Source of the DNA: Candidatus Kerfeldbacteria bacterium
GTDB taxonomy: Bacteria > Patescibacteriota > Patescibacteriia > Veblenbacterales > UBA10138
Direction: 5' to 3'
Assembly (NCBI GenBank): GCA_016217875.1
Contig: JACRFN010000074.1
Location: forward strand, 1-13,666
DNA length: 13,666 bases
Positions within the stretch are counted from its first letter, which is position 1. Every line of letters begins with the position of its first letter. Shown piece by piece: positions 1 to 7,505 of the stretch. A program made the translations under genes and the position numbers. The notes beneath the pieces were generated by a model that searched no databases, had not been told where the DNA came from, and worked only from the letters and a program-made list of their open reading frames with translations.

Positions 1-287
1 TTAAGCCGTGATCCAGAAACCCTAAGGCAGAATGCCCAAGAGCTTACCGCCGTACTAGGCAATGACAGGTGGAAGGGCCAGCCAGCATTATTAAGCCGTG
101 ATCCAGAAACCCTAAGGCAGAATGCCCAAGAGCTTACCTCCATACTGGGCAATGACAAGTGGAAGGGCCAGCCAGCATTATTAAGCCGTGATCCAGAAAC
201 CCTAAGGCAGAATGCCCAAGAGCTTACCGCCGTACTAGGCAATGACAGGTGGAAGGGCCAGCCAGCATTATTAAGCCTTAACCCAGA
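1..287 (+). repeat. 90-bp tandem repeats within the solenoid gene
   Basis: Three complete 90-bp units lie at 1-90, 91-180 and 181-270, followed by a diverged partial unit from 271. Units 1 and 3 are identical. Unit 2 differs at four positions (139, 142, 147, 158), giving A to S, V to I, one silent change and R to K. The unit is a multiple of three and adds exactly one 30-residue protein repeat, so the array is coding and probably varies in copy number by recombination or slippage. Confidence 0.95.
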
Positions 288-627
288 AACAATTGTAAAA
301 AGTGTTAGAGCCTTACGCAGCTTGGGCATTGAACCATCATTTTCCCTTACAAATTTAATGCTCCTTGGGACAACACTTGGGCTTAAACGCGAAAAAGCGG
401 AGTATATAAGACGTGAAATACTAGGGCACAAGGAAGTCCACTTGTACCACGATAAAATTTCCTTGGCTGAATTAGAACAACTCACGCCAGAACAAAAAGA
501 AACAGAACGTCGCGAAATTGAGGAATTTGCTGACTTTATTCAACGACGGCCAAGGTTGCTTGTTAAGAGCTTGTCCACTCTTGAGCGTCAGAAAGATAAA
601 CTACAACAGCTTTATAGGCGACGCTAG
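1..627 (+). CDS. mTERF-like alpha-solenoid repeat protein, C-terminal part
   Basis: The frame is open from the first base to the TAG at 625-627, so this is the last 208 residues of a gene starting upstream of the window. Residues 1-90 are three 30-residue repeats, each with LLSRDPETL, RQNAQEL and a short NDRWKGQPA linker. A diverged fourth repeat follows (LLSLNPETIVKSVRALRSLGI), then a charged helical tail ending in LYRRR. The pattern P-x-LL, PE-x-L, hydrophobic helix, LG resembles mTERF-type helical repeats, which build nucleic-acid-binding solenoids; I infer that relationship by eye. The internal methionine at 322 is not the start, because the repeat region upstream is in the same open frame. 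The stop codon lies inside a 7-bp repeat array. Binding target unknown. Alternative: another helical-repeat scaffold unrelated to mTERF. Confidence 0.75.
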   Translation, partial: LSRDPETLRQNAQELTAVLGNDRWKGQPALLSRDPETLRQNAQELTSILGNDKWKGQPALLSRDPETLRQNAQELTAVLGNDRWKGQPALLSLNPETIVKSVRALRSLGIEPSFSLTNLMLLGTTLGLKREKAEYIRREILGHKEVHLYHDKISLAELEQLTPEQKETERREIEEFADFIQRRPRLLVKSLSTLERQKDKLQQLYRRR

Positions 628-644
628 TGGCTAGGAACTAGTGC
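624..644 (+). repeat. Heptamer array 1 (CTAGTGG type)
   Basis: Three 7-bp units (CTAGTGG, CTAGGAA, CTAGTGC) run without gaps across the junction of the solenoid gene and tatD. The first unit supplies the TAG stop of the solenoid gene. The 11-bp string CTAGTGGCTAG at 624-634 recurs exactly at 7390-7400, downstream of the first four-helix-bundle gene. Confidence 0.8.
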
Positions 645-649
645 CAATT

Positions 650-1483
650 ATGATAGACACCCATTGCCACCTTAACTTCAAAGCTTTTAAGGATGACCTG
701 GATGAGGTTGTAGCGCGCGCTAAGACGGCGGGTGTTCTGAATATCATCAATGTCGGCAGCCAATGGGATACCAGTGTCAGGGCTGTGGAGTTGACCAAAG
801 GCTATCAAAATCTTTTTGCGGCCGTGGCCCTGCATCCTATTCATTTATACGAGCTTGAGGTAGATGAAGAAGAGTTACATTTTAAAACACGAGCTGAAGT
901 GTTTGACGTGAATCGCTATCGCGAGTTGGCCCAAAGCTCAAGCAAGGTGGTGGCCATAGGGGAGTGTGGCTTGGATTATTATCATTGGCCCCCGGGAGTG
1001 GAGCCGGTAGAAGTAAAACAGCGTCAGGCCGAAGTTTTTCGTCAGCATATAAAACTGGCCACTGAGCTTAAATTGCCGCTCATCATCCACTGCCGCGAGG
1101 CTTATGATGATTTGCTTAAAATTATTTCAGAATTCAGGATTCAGAATTCAGAACTCAGGGGAGTGGCTCATTGTTTTTTAGGCACACGTGAGCAGGCCCG
1201 TCAGTTTCTGGCCTTGGGCTTTTATTTGTCTTTCACCGCTATTATAACTTTTAAAAGTGTGGCGCTTGAATTGCTTGAGGTAGTCAAAGCCACGCCGCTC
1301 AATAAAATAATGGTGGAGACCGATGCGCCGTATTTGGCGCCCCAAGCCTACCGCGGCAGCCGTAACGAGCCTGCTTATGTGGTGGAGACGGCTAAAAAAA
1401 TTGCTGAGCTTAAGGGTTTAAGCTACGAGGAAGTGGATAAGGTAACGACCAGTAACGCTCAACAGCTTTTTAACCTTGCTTAA
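650..1483 (+). CDS. tatD: TatD family metal-dependent hydrolase (putative DNase)
   Basis: This is a 277-residue TIM-barrel hydrolase of the TatD family, cytoplasmic metal-dependent nucleases linked to DNA repair or degradation. Visible metal-site motifs are DTHCH (H5, H7), GECGLDYY (E105), IIHCRE (H147), AHCF (H174) and ETDAPYL (D225), with the family PQAYRGSRNEP segment after the last Asp. I chose ATG 650, giving MIDTHCHLNF, the usual N-terminus. GTG 641 is in frame, would add three residues, and lies inside a heptamer array. Residues 160-171 (SEFRIQNSELRG) are encoded by a 7-bp tandem repeat and lengthen a surface loop between strands. All catalytic residues are intact, so the enzyme should be active. 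Family assignment is secure; substrate is inferred from the family. Confidence 0.93.
   Translation: MIDTHCHLNFKAFKDDLDEVVARAKTAGVLNIINVGSQWDTSVRAVELTKGYQNLFAAVALHPIHLYELEVDEEELHFKTRAEVFDVNRYRELAQSSSKVVAIGECGLDYYHWPPGVEPVEVKQRQAEVFRQHIKLATELKLPLIIHCREAYDDLLKIISEFRIQNSELRGVAHCFLGTREQARQFLALGFYLSFTAIITFKSVALELLEVVKATPLNKIMVETDAPYLAPQAYRGSRNEPAYVVETAKKIAELKGLSYEEVDKVTTSNAQQLFNLA
1127..1161 (+). repeat. Heptamer array 2, translated inside tatD
   Basis: Five 7-bp units of the TCAGAAT type (including TCAGGAT and TCAGAAC) lie inside tatD. The 35-bp stretch is in frame and encodes SEFRIQNSELR plus part of the next Gly codon, in the loop between the IIHCRE and AHCF motifs. The other arrays of this window lie at or across gene ends. 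Confidence 0.85.
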
Positions 1484-1493
1484 GTGGCGGGGT

Positions 1494-1522
1494 TTGTTTG
1501 GAGTGCTTAAACTTGTTATGAT
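1494..1522 (+). promoter_or_regulatory. Putative promoter for rmuC
   Basis: A -35-like TTGTTT (1494-1499), a 17-bp spacer and a -10 TATGAT (1517-1522) preceded by TG at 1514-1515 (extended -10). Only 9 nt separate the -10 from the rmuC ATG at 1532, so transcripts would start at or within a few bases of the start codon. Called by eye. Confidence 0.5.
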
Positions 1523-1531
1523 GATTAAGGT

Positions 1532-2578
1532 ATGTCTACAGAGTTTATCGTGCTAGCGGTGATAGTGTTGGCAGGCTTTGTGGCCCTTTTTTGGTTTTTG
1601 AAATCGCGTCCCCCAGGCCAGCCTGATAATTCCTTCCTCCTCCTGCAGAACCAATTGAATGAGATAACCCGCACGCTGGATAATAAACTAGGCGAGTCCA
1701 CCAAAATTCTGCAAAGCCAGTTTGGCGAGTCGGCCAAGATCATACGCGACGTGACCGAGCGCCTGACCAAGCTTGATGAAACCAATCGCCAGGTGGTGAA
1801 TTTTGCGGATCAGCTGCAAAGCTTGCAGGATATTTTAAAAAATCCCAAACAGCGCGGCGTTTTGGGCGAGTATTATTTGGAAACTCTGCTGAAGAACGTG
1901 CTGCCCCAGGGCAGTTACCAAATGCAATACGGCTTTAAGGACGGCACCATAGTGGACGCTGTAGTGTTTGTTAAAGACAAAATAATTCCGATTGATTCCA
2001 AATTCAGTTTGGAGAATTACAATCGCCTGGCCGAAGAGCGCGACCCGGGGGAGCGTGAGCGCTTGGAAAAAGCATTCAAAGCAGATCTCAAAATGCGCAT
2101 TGATGAAACGGCCAAGTACGTCAAACCCGGCGAAGGTACCATGGAATTTGCTTTTATGTTCATTCCCCACGAGGCCATTTACTATGACTTGTTGGTGGCC
2201 CAGGTGGGGGTAGTTAAGGTTAATACGCGTGATTTGATTGAATACGCCTTCAAAGAAAAACATGTCATCATTGTGTCGCCTACCTCTTTTTTGGCTTATT
2301 TGCAAACGGTGCTGCAAGGTTTGCGAGCCTTGCAAATAGAGGAGTCGGCCAAGGAAATCAGGAAAAATGTGGAGGCTTTGGGCAAGCACCTGGGTTCGTA
2401 TGAGGAGTATATGAAGAAGCTGGGGAATAGTTTGGGCACGACCGTCAACAGTTACAATACCGCTTACACTGAGCTGAAAAAAATTGATAAAGACGTGTTA
2501 AAAATATCAGGCCAGGCCGCCGGTGTGGAGCCGCAGCTGTTGGAAAAGCCAGAGCCGGCTGGGCCACCCGAAAGCTAG
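1532..2578 (+). CDS. rmuC: RmuC family DNA recombination protein
   Basis: A 348-residue RmuC-family protein, predicted to act in limiting DNA rearrangement and related to endonuclease folds. Residues 4-23 form a hydrophobic N-terminal membrane anchor. Residues 35-105 are a coiled-coil-like region with LGEST/FGESAK repeats. The RmuC core follows: GVLGEYYLETLL (109-120), VDAVVF, PIDSKFSLENY (153-163), the EFAFMFIPHEA block (205-215) and SPTSFLAYL (249-257). The C-terminus is Pro/Glu-rich and probably disordered. It starts 48 nt after tatD behind a candidate promoter, with AAGG one base before the ATG, too close for a normal ribosome site. The DSK of the core motif, thought to be in the nuclease centre, is present. 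It is on the short side for the family, mainly in the coiled coil. Confidence 0.93.
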   Translation: MSTEFIVLAVIVLAGFVALFWFLKSRPPGQPDNSFLLLQNQLNEITRTLDNKLGESTKILQSQFGESAKIIRDVTERLTKLDETNRQVVNFADQLQSLQDILKNPKQRGVLGEYYLETLLKNVLPQGSYQMQYGFKDGTIVDAVVFVKDKIIPIDSKFSLENYNRLAEERDPGERERLEKAFKADLKMRIDETAKYVKPGEGTMEFAFMFIPHEAIYYDLLVAQVGVVKVNTRDLIEYAFKEKHVIIVSPTSFLAYLQTVLQGLRALQIEESAKEIRKNVEALGKHLGSYEEYMKKLGNSLGTTVNSYNTAYTELKKIDKDVLKISGQAAGVEPQLLEKPEPAGPPES

Positions 2579-2595
2579 TTAAGTTATTCCTTTTT

Positions 2596-3273
2596 ATGTC
2601 AGTAAAGGTTACTTTCTTAGGACATGCCGCTGTGTTGCTCCAGGGTTCAAAGAGCGTCATTATTGACCCATTTTTTACTAATAATCCCCAGACGACTTAT
2701 CCCTGGCAGCAGGCGCCGCAGATTGATTTGGTGTTGGTGACCCATGATCATTTTGACCATGTGGGACAAGCGGTAGAGCTGGCTAAGCGTGATGGGGCGA
2801 CGTTGGTGGCTATTCACGAGCTGGCTACCAGCCCCGCGGTAGCAGACCAGGCTAGGGTAACCGCCGTGGGGATGAATATCGGCGGCACCTACCGCCACCA
2901 GGGAGTGGCGATTAGTATGACGCCGGCCGTGCACAGCGCGAGTCGGGGGAGCCCGGCGGGTTTTGTGGTGGAACTTGACGGCCAGCGGATTTATCATGCC
3001 GGTGATACGGCCGTTTTTTCTGATATGGCGCTTATTCCAAAACTCTTTGGCAAGCTGGACGTGGCGCTTCTTCCCATCGGCGGTCATTACGTCATGGATG
3101 CCAAGCAGGCGGCCCTGGCGGCAAAACTCTTGAAATCAAAACTCACCATCCCCATCCACTACAACACCTGGCCGGTGATCGCCGCCGACCCGCAGGAATT
3201 CGTACGTCTTTGCCGGCCGCAAAAAGCGCAAATACTCAGGCCGGGCGAGAGTATTAATTTGGACTCCAATTAA
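2596..3273 (+). CDS. UPF0173-type metal-dependent hydrolase (metallo-beta-lactamase fold)
   Basis: A 225-residue soluble hydrolase of the metallo-beta-lactamase superfamily, UPF0173/UlaG-like branch. Visible features are FLGHAAVLL at the N-terminus, IIDPFFTNNP (22-31), the metal motif THDHFDH (H50, D51, H52, D54, H55), AVHS (H113), YHAGDTAVFSDM (D137) and IPIHYNTWP (H188). These cover the expected dinuclear metal ligands, so the enzyme is probably active. It begins 17 nt after rmuC and ends 17 nt before the histidine kinase, suggesting co-transcription, although the functions are not obviously linked. No Shine-Dalgarno is visible before the ATG. The family's physiological substrate is not established and I do not assign one. 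Confidence 0.9.
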   Translation: MSVKVTFLGHAAVLLQGSKSVIIDPFFTNNPQTTYPWQQAPQIDLVLVTHDHFDHVGQAVELAKRDGATLVAIHELATSPAVADQARVTAVGMNIGGTYRHQGVAISMTPAVHSASRGSPAGFVVELDGQRIYHAGDTAVFSDMALIPKLFGKLDVALLPIGGHYVMDAKQAALAAKLLKSKLTIPIHYNTWPVIAADPQEFVRLCRPQKAQILRPGESINLDSN

Positions 3274-3290
3274 ACCCTGAAGATTGGATT

Positions 3291-6200
3291 ATGAAACTCT
3301 TTGGACTTAAACAGGAAACCGAGCGCGCGGCCCAAATTAAAAAGTTTTTCTGGTTTTTCTGGTGGAGTTCATTGTTGCCGCTCTTGGCGATATTCACGGT
3401 GGTATATTTTTCCGGCCGCACAATTCTTCAAAACCAAGCGATTGAATCTTTGCGAGCTCTGAACAACGCCAAATCCGAACGGCTTGATTTGTTTATAGAA
3501 AAGCTGAAAGTCCGCACAGCGGACTGGTCGTCGGACGGCAAAATTAGAAAAGACGCCGAGCTCATTAGCCAGGGGCGGGGTGAACCGCTGGCCAGCGATT
3601 TATCTTTATACCTTAGGGACAAGAAATTGCCGATTGATCCGGCAGTTGCTTTGGTGGATGTGTTAGATATCGACGGCATTGTCATCGCCTCAAGCGACTT
3701 GGCGCGGTTGGGCAAAGATGAAAGCAAAGAGCGTACCTCTTTTCCCGAAGCGCTCGCCGGGTCGTTTGGAGAAGTGATTTTTACTCCGGAGCTGGTGGTA
3801 GAAGAAGACGAGCTGGCCGGCGTGCCGATGCTTCATTTTGCCTCTCCTTTGGTATCAGCCGAGACGGGCAAGACCGTGGGCGTGCTATTGATGCACCTAA
3901 AGAGCGATGAATTGGATAAAGTTCTGGTCGTCAAGGAGAGAAAAACACTGGAGACGTACCTGGTTAATCGCGACAAGCTGATGATCACGCCTTCGCGGTT
4001 TATTCCCAACGCAGTTCTTTCGCAAAGCGTGGATACGCCGCCGGTGCGCGCCTGCCTGGACAGGAGCAAGGATTATCAGGGTTCGCATCTTAATTATCGC
4101 GGCCAGCCGATCTTCGGCGTTTCAAAATGCCTCCCTGAAGGTTTGGGCGTGATTATTACGGAAATTGACGCTTCCGAGGCGTTTGCGAGCATCACTGTTT
4201 TTCGTGATGTCGCCATAGCGGCCATGGCGATCATTTTGGCGCTGGCGTTGATCTTTGCATATTTCAGCGGAAGAAAGTTTTTGACGCAAACTACTACTAC
4301 TACTACTACTACTACTATTATTATTATTATTATTATTATTGGTGCCGCTTTATCGCTGTTTTTCTCAAAGTCAATAGAGCAATTTGTCTGGCGGGTAAAA
4401 ACTGAACCGGTGTTTGATTTGGCGCAAGGGCAGGCCGAGCGACACATCGGAGACGCAAAATATTTTGCCGACTGGCGGAGCGAGGAATCTCAACAGAAAT
4501 TTAAAAATTTTGTCTCTGAACTGAAGGCGTCGCTTCCTCCGGTGGCCGCGGTGAAAATTTATAATAAAGAAGCTATTCTTATTTGGTCTGACTTGACGAT
4601 ATATAAGGCAGCCATAGGGAAAAAGCACGAGGTTGACGATGTGCTACAGGCGCTTCAGAAAAGACAAGTGATTAAGTCGGTGGAAGCAGAAATTCAAAAA
4701 CAAATAGGCTCCGCCAATCTTTTGGAAATTTATACGCCGGTTTTTTTAGAGGATAAGGGCGCGGCGGCCGGCGTGGCGGAGGTATATTTTGATACGGCTG
4801 ATCTGGTTGTTTTTATCCGGCAGTTACAGATTTTTATTTGGGGCCTTATTGGAATCTCGTTGGCTATCATATATTCGCTGCTGCATTTTGTTTTCCGGGG
4901 GCAAAATGAGAAAATCAGTCGTCAGGCCAAAGAGCTGGCCACCATCATCGCCAAGTCGCCGCTCGGCATCTACACCATTAACCAAGACGGCGTAATTGAC
5001 TCGTTCAATCCCAAAATGGTTGAATTTGCCGGTGCCAAGAGCGCCCAAGAAGTGATTGGGCTCAATGCGCTCGAACTCCCCACTTATAAAGCGGTGGGGC
5101 TGGACAGATTTTTCCGGGAAGGACTCCAAGGCAAGCCGTTTGTAACCGAAACGCGATACCTTTCGTACACTGGCGAGAAAGAAACCTTCCGACATTACTT
5201 TGGCGTGCCTTTGTACGGGCCTGGCGGAGAAACAGTTGAGCGACTTCTTTTGATGGTGAACGACATAACCGCGCGTAAGCGGCTAGAGGAGGAGCTTAGG
5301 ACCCACGCTGGCAAGTTAACCGAGGAGGTGGCGGCGCGCACTGCTGAACTTCAACAGCAGTTGGGGCTGGTGGAGCAGCAGAACCGCCAGTTGGAGGAAG
5401 CCAAACGCGCTCTCGTTAACACACTGGGGGATCTTGAAACGGCACGGACCAAGTTGGAACACGACCGTGCCAAAGACGAGGCGCTACTCGGGAGTATTGG
5501 TGATGCCATTATGGCCATAGATGTCAAGGAGCGCATCGTTTTCTTCAACCCGGCGGCGGAAGAAATGACCGGTTGGCGGCAAAGCGAAGTGCAGGGGCAG
5601 CCATACCGTCAGTTCATTACTTTATTTGAGGGGGAGGAGGGTGTGCGAGACGGCAAATCAATTACCAAGGCTTTGCTGACTCGGGTTAGAGTTAAAGGTC
5701 CGCCGTTTGCTATTTTACTCAACCGCCGGGGTGACAAGGTGCCAGTGGCTTATTTGGCTTCGCCTATCTTAAGCAAGGCGGGAGAACTGTGGGGCGTTAT
5801 TGTGGTAATGCGCGACGTGACGCACGAGCGGGCGGTGGACCGCATGAAAACCGAATTTGTTTCTATCGCCTCGCACCAACTGCGCACGCCCTTGTCGGCC
5901 ATGAAGTGGTTTATGGAAATGCTGCTGCACGGTGAAGCCGGCAAATTGAAGGCCGAGCAGCGTGATTTTATCAGCAATGTTTACCGGTCTAACGAGCGCA
6001 TGATTAAGCTAGTCAATAGCCTGCTGAACGTGTCGCGCATTGAAATGGGCCGGCTGATGATCAAGCCGGCGGAGTATGATTTATGTGAATTGATTAAAGG
6101 TTTAGTCGCTGAATTGCAGGCTTCAGCCGTAGAGCACCACCAACAAATAAAGGTGGCTTGCCTGGGGCGCAGTCCGAAATTAAAAGTTGACGAAAGGGTT

Positions 6201-6560
6201 TTCCGCGAGGTTATAAGCAATCTTATTTCCAACGCCTTAAAATATTCGCCCCCAAAATCAGTGGTGGAAGTAAGCCTGCAACAGTCGGATAAAGACATAC
6301 GTATACAAGTGAAGGACAATGGTTATGGCATACCCCAAGAACAGCAAGATAAGATATTCCAAAAGTTTTTCCGCGCCGACAATGTGGTGCTAAAGCAAGT
6401 GGATGGTTCAGGCTTGGGGCTTTATGTGGTTAAATCGTTATTAGAATCAGTGGGCGGCAGTGTTAGTTTCACTTCGCAGGAAAACAAGGGCTCAACCTTT
6501 ACCGTCACCTTGCCCAGCGGGGGCATGAAGGAAAAATCGGGTGAGGTTACGTTATCTTAA
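3291..6560 (+). CDS. Hybrid-sensor membrane histidine kinase with two extracytoplasmic sensors and two PAS domains
   Basis: A 1089-residue sensor kinase. TM1 is at about 19-41, followed by a double-Cache-like periplasmic sensor (44-300, with YLVNRDKLMITPSR) and TM2 at 307-325. Residues 334-350 are T9I8, encoded by a microsatellite; the Ile run plus GAALSLFF can form TM3. A second Cache-like sensor spans about 360-510 and TM4 514-535. Cytoplasmic parts: PAS1 549-660, coiled coil 662-730, PAS2 735-845, HisKA with SHQLRTPLS (phospho-acceptor H862), and HATPase_c with N-box N981, DNGYGIP (D1009) and DGSGLGLYVVKS (near 1038). All catalytic motifs are intact. No HAMP domain is visible. The receiver gene 41 nt downstream is the likely phosphate acceptor, and the neighbouring pilus genes make motility or attachment a plausible output; that link is inference. 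Two sensors joined at a microsatellite suggests fusion or misassembly. Confidence 0.9.
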   Translation: MKLFGLKQETERAAQIKKFFWFFWWSSLLPLLAIFTVVYFSGRTILQNQAIESLRALNNAKSERLDLFIEKLKVRTADWSSDGKIRKDAELISQGRGEPLASDLSLYLRDKKLPIDPAVALVDVLDIDGIVIASSDLARLGKDESKERTSFPEALAGSFGEVIFTPELVVEEDELAGVPMLHFASPLVSAETGKTVGVLLMHLKSDELDKVLVVKERKTLETYLVNRDKLMITPSRFIPNAVLSQSVDTPPVRACLDRSKDYQGSHLNYRGQPIFGVSKCLPEGLGVIITEIDASEAFASITVFRDVAIAAMAIILALALIFAYFSGRKFLTQTTTTTTTTTIIIIIIIIGAALSLFFSKSIEQFVWRVKTEPVFDLAQGQAERHIGDAKYFADWRSEESQQKFKNFVSELKASLPPVAAVKIYNKEAILIWSDLTIYKAAIGKKHEVDDVLQALQKRQVIKSVEAEIQKQIGSANLLEIYTPVFLEDKGAAAGVAEVYFDTADLVVFIRQLQIFIWGLIGISLAIIYSLLHFVFRGQNEKISRQAKELATIIAKSPLGIYTINQDGVIDSFNPKMVEFAGAKSAQEVIGLNALELPTYKAVGLDRFFREGLQGKPFVTETRYLSYTGEKETFRHYFGVPLYGPGGETVERLLLMVNDITARKRLEEELRTHAGKLTEEVAARTAELQQQLGLVEQQNRQLEEAKRALVNTLGDLETARTKLEHDRAKDEALLGSIGDAIMAIDVKERIVFFNPAAEEMTGWRQSEVQGQPYRQFITLFEGEEGVRDGKSITKALLTRVRVKGPPFAILLNRRGDKVPVAYLASPILSKAGELWGVIVVMRDVTHERAVDRMKTEFVSIASHQLRTPLSAMKWFMEMLLHGEAGKLKAEQRDFISNVYRSNERMIKLVNSLLNVSRIEMGRLMIKPAEYDLCELIKGLVAELQASAVEHHQQIKVACLGRSPKLKVDERVFREVISNLISNALKYSPPKSVVEVSLQQSDKDIRIQVKDNGYGIPQEQQDKIFQKFFRADNVVLKQVDGSGLGLYVVKSLLESVGGSVSFTSQENKGSTFTVTLPSGGMKEKSGEVTLS
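4290..4340 (+). repeat. (ACT)9(ATT)8 microsatellite inside the kinase gene
   Basis: Nine ACT codons (4290-4316) are followed directly by eight ATT codons (4317-4340), in frame, encoding nine Thr then eight Ile. The tract joins the first sensor module (ending in TM2) to the second (starting with a TM). Trinucleotide units keep the frame if copy number changes. Confidence 0.95.
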
Positions 6561-6566
6561 GATTTG

Positions 6567-6575
6567 TGATATAAT
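6567..6575 (+). promoter_or_regulatory. Extended -10 promoter for the response regulator
   Basis: TGATATAAT is an exact extended -10 element (TG, one base, TATAAT at 6570-6575) in the 41-nt gap between the kinase and receiver genes. No good -35 is visible at the right spacing, as is acceptable for extended -10 promoters. The leader would be about 20 nt and lacks a Shine-Dalgarno sequence before ATG 6602. It could express the receiver independently of the kinase. Confidence 0.55.
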
Positions 6576-6601
6576 TTAAATAATCAATCAGTGTAATTTT
6601 T

Positions 6602-6988
6602 ATGCTTAAGAATACTCCTGTAACAGTACTGGTGATTGAAGACGACGCTTTTTTGCAGCGGGCTTATCAAGCCAAGTTCAAAAAAGAAGGTTTTATTGTG
6701 GTGGCGGCCACTGACGGCGAAAGTGGCCTTAAGCTGGCGCGCGAAGGCAAGCCTAACATTATTTTGCTTGATTTGATGTTACCCAAAATTTCCGGCTTTG
6801 ACGTGCTGGAGGCTTTAATGAAGGATAAGGCCACGGCTGATGTGCCAGTGATTATTCTATCTAACCTGGGGCAGGAGTCAGATCGTGTGCGCGGCACTGA
6901 TTTGGGCGCTAAGGAGTATATTGTTAAAGCCAACTCTTCGCTGGATGAGATAGTGAAAAAAGTGAGGAAGTACGCGGCGAGTAGTTAG
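6602..6988 (+). CDS. Stand-alone response regulator receiver protein
   Basis: A 128-residue single CheY-like receiver domain without an output domain. The acidic pocket is E13-D14-D15, the phospho-acceptor is D57 in LLDLMLP, the switch Ser is S87 in IILSNL, and the conserved Lys is K109 in YIVKAN. All conserved positions for phosphorylation are present. It lies 41 nt after the histidine kinase, its probable partner, with its own extended -10 promoter in the gap. Lacking a DNA-binding domain, it should act by protein-protein contact, for example on the pilus machinery encoded downstream (inference). Its TAG stop (6986-6988) coincides with the first three bases of a heptamer array, so the repeat array begins exactly at the end of the gene. 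Confidence 0.94.
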   Translation: MLKNTPVTVLVIEDDAFLQRAYQAKFKKEGFIVVAATDGESGLKLAREGKPNIILLDLMLPKISGFDVLEALMKDKATADVPVIILSNLGQESDRVRGTDLGAKEYIVKANSSLDEIVKKVRKYAASS

Positions 6989-7420
6989 CCAATAGCAACT
7001 AGCCAATAGCAACTAGCCACTAGAATTAAGGGGGGTATGAATTTGTATAGAGAGTTGAAGGTTTGGCAAGTGGGGTGCGAGTTGGTGATAAAAATTTATG
7101 AATTGACGGCCAAATTTCCACCCAGTGAACAGTTTGGTTTAACAGCACAAATGAGACGAGCCGCGGTTTCAATACCTTCTAATATTGCTGAAGGTTATAG
7201 TCGCAGAACAGTGGCTGATAATCGTAATTTTGTTCGCATAGCATTTGCTTCAGGGGCTGAGTTAGAAACCCAAGTTTATTTGGCTGAAAAACTTAAATTA
7301 ACCAAGGCGGATGAATTTATTCAAGTTAATGATTTTCTTTCGCAAGTAATGAAAATGCTTAATACCTTGGGTAGTCGTTTGTGTTAAAACTAGTGGCTAG
7401 AGGCTAATTACTAGTGGCAA
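6986..7420 (+). mobile_element. IVS-like cassette A: four-helix-bundle gene between inverted heptamer arrays
   Basis: The left arm at 6986-7027 has six 7-bp units, with TAGCCAATAGCAAC present twice in tandem, then TAGCCAC and TAGAATT. The right arm at 7390-7417 has four units (CTAGTGG, CTAGAGG, CTAATTA, CTAGTGG). CTAGCCACTAG (7013-7023) and CTAGTGGCTAG (7390-7400) form a perfect 11-bp inverted repeat, 13 nt before the gene's ATG and 2 nt after its stop. Structure is seen directly; mobility is inferred from the recurrence of such cassettes. Confidence 0.5.
7037..7387 (+). CDS. Four-helix-bundle protein (23S rRNA IVS-encoded protein family)
   Basis: A 116-residue, wholly helical protein of the family found in intervening sequences of some bacterial 23S rRNA genes (also annotated bAvd-like). 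Diagnostic features are YRELKVWQ at the N-terminus, QMRRAAVSIPSNIAEGYSRR (39-58) and SGAELETQVYLAEKL. It is about two-thirds identical by eye to the gene at 12552. Biochemical function is unknown; relatives form pentameric basic bundles that can bind nucleic acid (family knowledge). It is the only gene of the three with a purine-rich ribosome-site candidate, AAGGGGGG at 7028-7035, very close to ATG 7037. It sits between the response regulator and the pilin, has no visible reverse transcriptase nearby, and is bracketed by inverted heptamer arrays. Confidence 0.92.
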   Translation: MNLYRELKVWQVGCELVIKIYELTAKFPPSEQFGLTAQMRRAAVSIPSNIAEGYSRRTVADNRNFVRIAFASGAELETQVYLAEKLKLTKADEFIQVNDFLSQVMKMLNTLGSRLC

Positions 7421-7442
7421 ATGTCTGGTTTTAGTGTATAAT
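7415..7442 (+). promoter_or_regulatory. Putative promoter for the pilin gene
   Basis: A consensus -10 TATAAT at 7437-7442 with a weak -35-like TGGCAA at 7415-7420 (16-bp spacing), which begins in the end of the right-hand heptamer array. The leader to the pilin ATG at 7506 would be about 55 nt. It contains no convincing Shine-Dalgarno. Confidence 0.45.
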
Positions 7443-7505
7443 TTAGAGTGTTAGAGTGGTGTGGATAACTTAATTTTTTAGACACTTTAATAAACCAAAA
7501 ACTAT

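Noticed and set aside
1..287. CRISPR array or TALE-type DNA-binding repeats
   Set aside because: Units are directly adjacent 90-bp coding repeats without spacers; the 30-residue unit lacks TALE-type repeat features and looks more like mTERF.
322..627. A separate 101-residue gene starting at ATG 322
   Set aside because: The same frame is open upstream to the window edge and encodes repeats continuous with this part, so ATG 322 is internal.
1835..2389. 184-codon open frame on the minus strand
   Set aside because: It is antisense to the well-supported rmuC core, with no recognisable domain and no promoter or ribosome site.
4094..4447. Minus-strand frame with runs of Ile and Val
   Set aside because: It is only the reverse reading of the microsatellite and kinase sequence.
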